The notes beneath the pieces were generated by a model that was given only the letters and a program-made list of their open reading frames with translations, had not been told where the DNA came from and did no database searches. Positions 24,525-24,539 of a DNA stretch of 24,539 bases are shown here, one piece after another; the stretch's first letter is position 1, and each line of letters starts with the position of its first letter. Origin of the DNA: Methylocystaceae bacterium (GTDB lineage Bacteria > Pseudomonadota > Alphaproteobacteria > Rhizobiales > Beijerinckiaceae); assembly GCA_003152255.1 (NCBI GenBank), contig PLZT01000158.1, positions 1 to 24,539 on the forward strand, written 5' to 3'. A program made the position numbers and the translations under genes.

Positions 24525-24539
24525 ATGGCGACGCCGCCG
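24525..24539 (+). CDS. Possible start of the next gene, cut by the window edge
   Basis: An ATG at 24525 lies 5 bases after the hppD stop, with CGGAG (24512-24516) at a suitable distance. Only five codons (MATPP) are visible, so the gene cannot be identified. A further tyrosine-degradation enzyme would be an obvious candidate, but that is a guess. Confidence 0.2.

Overview
The window looks like the chromosome of a GC-rich alphaproteobacterium of the order Hyphomicrobiales (Rhizobiales). A stand-alone relative of particulate methane monooxygenase subunit C (PmoC) suggests a methanotroph or methylotroph of the Methylocystaceae/Beijerinckiaceae type. That assignment is an inference; no rRNA, tRNA, insertion sequence, phage gene or CRISPR array was seen. 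Genes are tightly packed, and no gene-free stretch exceeds about 260 bases.

Layout from left to right: (1) nadE (glutamine-dependent NAD synthetase), 74-2110 +. (2) A short exported Cys/His protein and a divergent lone PmoC-like membrane protein, 2353-3760 +. (3) purM-purN, 3947-5658 on the minus strand, with overlapping stop and start codons. (4) A DUF2157-like membrane protein, then a translationally coupled SsuA/TauA-type ABC importer (binding protein, permease, ATPase), 5919-9540 +. (5) A short-chain dehydrogenase, 9555-10247 -. (6) A glucan-metabolism island, 10427-19989: a GH3 beta-glucosidase (-), an SbmA/BacA-type ABC half-transporter whose ATPase motifs are degenerate (+), a GH144-like beta-1,2-glucanase (+), a GH15 glucoamylase (+), glucokinase (+) and a convergent GH13 alpha-glucosidase (-). 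(7) Amino-acid catabolism: mmsB, mmsA and maiA on the minus strand (valine and tyrosine degradation), diverging from hppD (tyrosine degradation), up to 24519.

How the genes work together: none of the four glycosidases has a recognisable signal peptide, so the island probably breaks down glucans in the cytoplasm. GH144 plus GH3 would take beta-1,2-glucan to glucose. GH15 plus GH13 would take alpha-glucan (glycogen, maltodextrin) to glucose. Glucokinase would feed both products into central metabolism.

The two most notable items are: the lone PmoC homologue, where two of the three residues of the conserved Asp-His-His metal site are replaced (Asp to Thr, His to Asn) while the downstream NEWGH element is kept; and the ABC half-transporter, where the Q-loop Gln, a signature Gly and the switch His are all replaced while Walker A and B remain. 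Both look like repurposed rather than decayed genes, because their reading frames are intact.
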